Shown in pieces: positions 61,514 to 64,000 of a stretch of DNA of 64,000 bases; positions within the stretch are counted from its first letter, which is position 1, and the number at the start of each line of letters is the position of its first letter. The stretch covers positions 1,922,001 to 1,986,000 of the forward strand of contig NZ_VFPO01000001.1 in the NCBI RefSeq assembly GCF_006716765.1, in the 5' to 3' direction. Below the pieces are notes generated by a model. That model made no database searches, was not told where the DNA came from, and worked only from the letters and a program-made list of their open reading frames with translations. The stretch comes from Actinomadura hallensis (lineage in GTDB: Bacteria; Actinomycetota; Actinomycetes; Streptosporangiales; Streptosporangiaceae). Both the position numbers and the translations under genes were made by a program.

Positions 61514-62008
61514 GTGACCGCACGTGGCGTTTTCTACGTCCACTCCGCGCCGCCTGCGCTGAGCCCGCACATCGAGTGGGCCGCCGCAGGTGTTCTCGGT
61601 GTGCCCGTTTCCCTTGACTGGGCGGATCAGGCGGCCGCGCCGGGGACGCTGCGCGCCGAGCTTCATTGGGAGGGCAAGCCGGGTACCGCAGCGGGCATCA
61701 CCTCGGCGCTGCGAAGTTGGAAGCTGGTGCGCTTCGAGGCCACCGAGGATCCCACGCCCGGCTCCGACGGCGTCCGCTACAGCTTCACGCCGTCCCTCGG
61801 GGTCTTCTGCGGGGTCATCGGGGCCAACGGGGACATCATGATCCCCGAGGACCGGCTCCGCGCGGTCATGGCGAACGCCGCCGTCGGCAAGGCGAACCTG
61901 GAGAGCGAGCTGGAGCGGCTCCTCGGCACGCCGTGGGACAACGAGCTCGAGCCGTTCCGCCGGGCCGGGGACGGGGCGCCGGTCCGCTGGCTGCACGCCG
62001 CCGTCTGA
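61514..62008 (+). CDS. DUF3145 family protein
   Basis: A 164-residue protein that matches the actinobacterial DUF3145 family: GVFYVHSAPPALSPHIEWAAAGVLGVPVSLDWADQAAAPGTLRAELHW, then FEATEDPTPGSDGVRYSFTPSLGVFCGVIGANGDIMIPEDRLRAVM and LGTPWDNELEPFRRAGDGAPVRWLHAAV. It is strictly actinobacterial and of unknown function. It is often found near the fabD-fabH-acpP-fabF cluster, as here. GTG 61514 follows GGAGG. It converges with fabF. Confidence 0.92.
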   Translation: MTARGVFYVHSAPPALSPHIEWAAAGVLGVPVSLDWADQAAAPGTLRAELHWEGKPGTAAGITSALRSWKLVRFEATEDPTPGSDGVRYSFTPSLGVFCGVIGANGDIMIPEDRLRAVMANAAVGKANLESELERLLGTPWDNELEPFRRAGDGAPVRWLHAAV

Positions 62009-62055
62009 CGCGCGCCGATCCCGGAGTCCCGCGGCCCGTCCTCGGACGACCCCCT

Positions 62056-62081
62056 GGCCGGACGATTCGGCCGGACGATTC
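62056..62081. repeat. 13-nt tandem duplication in the DUF3145-fabF gap
   Basis: GGCCGGACGATTC occurs twice in succession (62056-62068, 62069-62081). Nothing else was identified in 62009-62364. Confidence 0.75.
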
Positions 62082-62364
62082 GGTCTTTCGCCGATTCCGT
62101 GGTCAGATGGGCCCGTGGCCGACGACCCGCGTTCCCGCGGTGCGTGCCTGTCCCGCAACTTGCGCGCCCCGCCAGGGAACGCCCGGTCACCGGGCACCCG
62201 GCTCCCCGCCCCGGCCCGCCGGGCCGGCGGAGGGCCGGGAGTCCGCTGCGCCCGCCGGACGGGCCGAGACAGCGGCGGGCATCACCGGGCGCCCCGGGAA
62301 ACGCGCAAGTCGCCGCGGCCGTGCGGTGGAATCCGGGGCCACCGCACGCGCCGCGGCAACCCGC

Positions 62365-62409
62365 AACGGCGAAGGCCCGGCGAGCGTGGAGCTCGCCGGG
62401 CCTTCGCCG
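62365..62409. terminator. Strong hairpin between DUF3145 and fabF
   Basis: A perfect 20-bp stem, 62365-62384 against 62390-62409, with a five-base loop GTGGA. It starts 20 bp after the fabF stop (minus strand) and is the longest perfect hairpin in the window. It should end fabF transcription, and DUF3145 read-through as well. Confidence 0.85.
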
Positions 62410-62429
62410 TCGTCTGCGGGCGCCTCCGG

Positions 62430-63737
62430 TCAGAGGGCGCGCTGGAAGGCGACCGACACGTTGTGGCCGCCGAAACCGAACGAGTTGTTGAGCGCCGCGG
62501 CCGGCCCGTCGGGGAGCTTGCGCGGCTCGTCGCGGACGATGTCCAGGTCGACCTCGTCGTCGAGGTCCTCCAGGTTCGCCACGAACGGGACGAGGCCCTC
62601 CTTCAGCGCGAGGACCGTGAACACCGACTCCAGCGCCCCGGCGCCGCCGAGGAGGTGGCCCGTCATCGACTTGGTGGCGGTGATGGCCACCTTGGAGGCG
62701 GCCTCCTCGCCGAGCCCCGCCTTGATCGAGGCGAGTTCGGCGACGTCCCCGGCGGGGGTGGAGGTGGCGTGCGCGTTGATGTGCACGATGTCGTCCGGCT
62801 CCAGCCCCGCGTCCTTGAGGGCCCGCTGCATGGCCTTGGCCTGCCCGGAGCCGCTCGGGTCGGGCAGCACGATGTCGTAGGCGTCGCCGGAGTAGCCGCA
62901 GCCGGCGGCGATGCCGTTGATCTTCGCGCCGCGGGCGCGGGCATGCTCCTCCGACTCCAGGATCATCACCGCGGCGCCCTCGCCGAGCACGAACCCGTCA
63001 CGGTTCTTGTCGTAGGGGCGCGACGCGCGCTCCGGCTCGTCGTTGCGGGTCGACATCGCGCGCATGGCGCCGAACGACGCCATCTGCAGGGGGTGTATGC
63101 ACGACTCGGTGCCACCGCAGATCACCACGTCGGCGCGGCCCGCGCGGATCATGTCGATGGCGTAGCCGACGGCCTCGCCGCTGGACGCGCACGCGCTGAC
63201 CAGGGCGTGCGAGCCGGCCATCGCGCCGAACTCGATGCCGACGTGCCCGGACGCGCCGTTCGGCATCAGCATCGGGACGGTGAACGGCGAGACCCGCGAC
63301 CAGCCCTTCTCCTTGAAGACGTCGTAGCTGTTGAGCGCGGTGTGCAGCCCGCCGATGCCGCTGGAGAACACCACTCCGAGGCGTTCGCCGTCCACGACGT
63401 GGCCGCCCTCGACGCCGGCCTGCTCCTCGGGCTTCTTGCCCTTGCGGGACGGGGGCGGCGCGAACCCGGCGTCGGTCCACGCCTCGCGGGCGGCGATCAG
63501 CGCGATCGCCTGGTTGCGGTCGAGGCGGCGGAGCGACTGCTTGGGCATGACCTCCGACGGGTCGACCTTCAGCGTCGCCGCGAACCTGACCGGCAGGTCG
63601 TCGATGCCCTCCCAGTCCAGCTTCCGGACCCCGGACTCGCCGGCGAGCAGGGCGGACCAGGTCGACGGCAGGTCTCCGCCGAGTGGGGTCGTTGCACCGA
63701 GACCGGTCACCACGACTCTGGTCTGGCTCTTGCTCAT
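62430..63737 (-). CDS. fabF: Beta-ketoacyl-ACP synthase II
   Basis: A 435-residue condensing enzyme of fatty acid synthesis; it extends acyl-ACP with malonyl-ACP. The catalytic triad is C (VSACASSGEAVGYAIDMI), H (INAHATSTPAGD) and H (NNSFGFGGHNVSVAF). TGLGATTPLGGDLPSTWSALLAG, GTESCIHPLQMASFGAMRAMS and DRDGFVLGEGA-type motifs are normal for KAS II. A short Lys/Glu insertion (RKGKKPEEQAGVEGG near residue 100) is unusual. It lies 88 bp behind acpP, the conserved acpP-fabF order. Confidence 0.95.
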   Translation of the reverse strand: MSKSQTRVVVTGLGATTPLGGDLPSTWSALLAGESGVRKLDWEGIDDLPVRFAATLKVDPSEVMPKQSLRRLDRNQAIALIAAREAWTDAGFAPPPSRKGKKPEEQAGVEGGHVVDGERLGVVFSSGIGGLHTALNSYDVFKEKGWSRVSPFTVPMLMPNGASGHVGIEFGAMAGSHALVSACASSGEAVGYAIDMIRAGRADVVICGGTESCIHPLQMASFGAMRAMSTRNDEPERASRPYDKNRDGFVLGEGAAVMILESEEHARARGAKINGIAAGCGYSGDAYDIVLPDPSGSGQAKAMQRALKDAGLEPDDIVHINAHATSTPAGDVAELASIKAGLGEEAASKVAITATKSMTGHLLGGAGALESVFTVLALKEGLVPFVANLEDLDDEVDLDIVRDEPRKLPDGPAAALNNSFGFGGHNVSVAFQRAL

Positions 63738-63825
63738 GGCTGCTGCTCCTTGCGGACCGTGGGGGTGGGGACCGGTGCGCCGCCGCCCGTTCGATGCCGG
63801 TGCGGCGGCGCGCCGTCCCCGAGGT

Positions 63826-64000
63826 TCAGCTCTGCTGCAGGTTCTGCACGAAGTTGACGACGTCCTTGACCGTCTTCAGGTTGCGCAGCTCGTCGTCGGG
63901 GATCTCGACGCCGAACTGGTCCTGGGCGGCCACGGCGATCTCGACCATCGACAGGGAGTCGATGTCGAGGTCGTCGACGAAGTTCTTGTCGGGGGTCACC
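63826..64000 (-). CDS. acpP: Acyl carrier protein (3' end only; gene runs off the window)
   Basis: The last 57 codons of an acyl carrier protein: VTPDKNFVDDLDIDSLSMVE, then IAVAAQDQFGVEIPDDELRN, then LKTVKDVVNFVQNLQQS. The serine in DSLSM takes the 4'-phosphopantetheine arm. The N-terminal third lies beyond base 64000. It is followed by fabF and carries acyl chains for type II fatty acid synthesis. Confidence 0.95.
   Translation of the reverse strand, partial: VTPDKNFVDDLDIDSLSMVEIAVAAQDQFGVEIPDDELRNLKTVKDVVNFVQNLQQS

Noticed and set aside
62115..63857. Long plus-strand open frame opposite fabF
   Set aside because: It is antisense to a clear FabF and has only Arg/Ala/Gly-rich composition without motifs.

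Overview
The window is high-GC actinobacterial chromosome, most like a filamentous Actinomadura/Thermomonosporaceae genome (inference). Grounds: very strong G/C bias at third codon positions, an HrdB-type principal sigma factor, the actinobacterial families DUF3145, DUF5998 and DUF7455, candidate BldD-type operators, and hrdB, parE and parC lying close together as in Streptomyces. I saw no rRNA, tRNA, CRISPR array, integrase or intact insertion sequence.

Layout. 1-2935: end of a tandem AAA+ ATPase gene (CbbX/EccA type) and a histidine phosphatase. 2981-5189: pxpA-pxpB-pxpC, the 5-oxoprolinase operon. 5269-9737: two paralogous chaperone-like/SseB/proline-rich proteins; one ends in a putative ADP-ribosyltransferase-like toxin domain and overlaps a candidate immunity gene. 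9840-13079: a DUF1841-like protein, a small three-helix protein, a decayed formate dehydrogenase cytochrome b remnant and an HhH-GPD DNA repair protein. 13414-18885: PAS/GAF/SpoIIE-type phosphatase, hrdB, yaaA and a DUF7455 protein. 19005-29816: an ABC-2 exporter, parE, a thioredoxin-like protein, a steroid-isomerase-like/epoxide-hydrolase-like/SDR group, a G5-excalibur lipoprotein and parC. 30021-36507: lactate-monooxygenase-like flavoenzyme, GH13 enzyme, an ABC ATPase with a two-component system, a methyltransferase and an unknown protein.

36685-41804 holds the uncharacterised STM4015-4014-4013-4012-4011 cassette: LRR-like protein, ATP-grasp protein, alkaline-phosphatase-like hydrolase and two radical SAM enzymes, all translationally coupled or nearly so. 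It looks like a maturation pathway of unknown product. 41924-50082: RsbW-type kinase, DUF6745 pair, ThrE exporter, a RecQ-phosphoribosyltransferase fusion, a LysR regulator and a PfkB kinase. 50253-56275: a GNAT/acyl-CoA-synthetase fusion with a shortened ATP-grasp, DUF5998, an AP-superfamily hydrolase and a rhodanese-type sulfurtransferase.

56310-61194 is a second little-understood system: a cytoplasmic subtilase, an ECF sigma factor, a 149-residue protein and a TPR-CHAT caspase-like protease. The last three genes are joined by 4-nt overlaps. 61514-64000: DUF3145, fabF and the 3' end of acpP, the type II fatty acid synthase locus.

Most operons use 4-nt ATGA/GTGA overlaps, and many convergent junctions carry long GC-rich hairpins. 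The STM4011-4015 cassette, the sigma/subtilase/CHAT module and the toxin pair deserve most attention.
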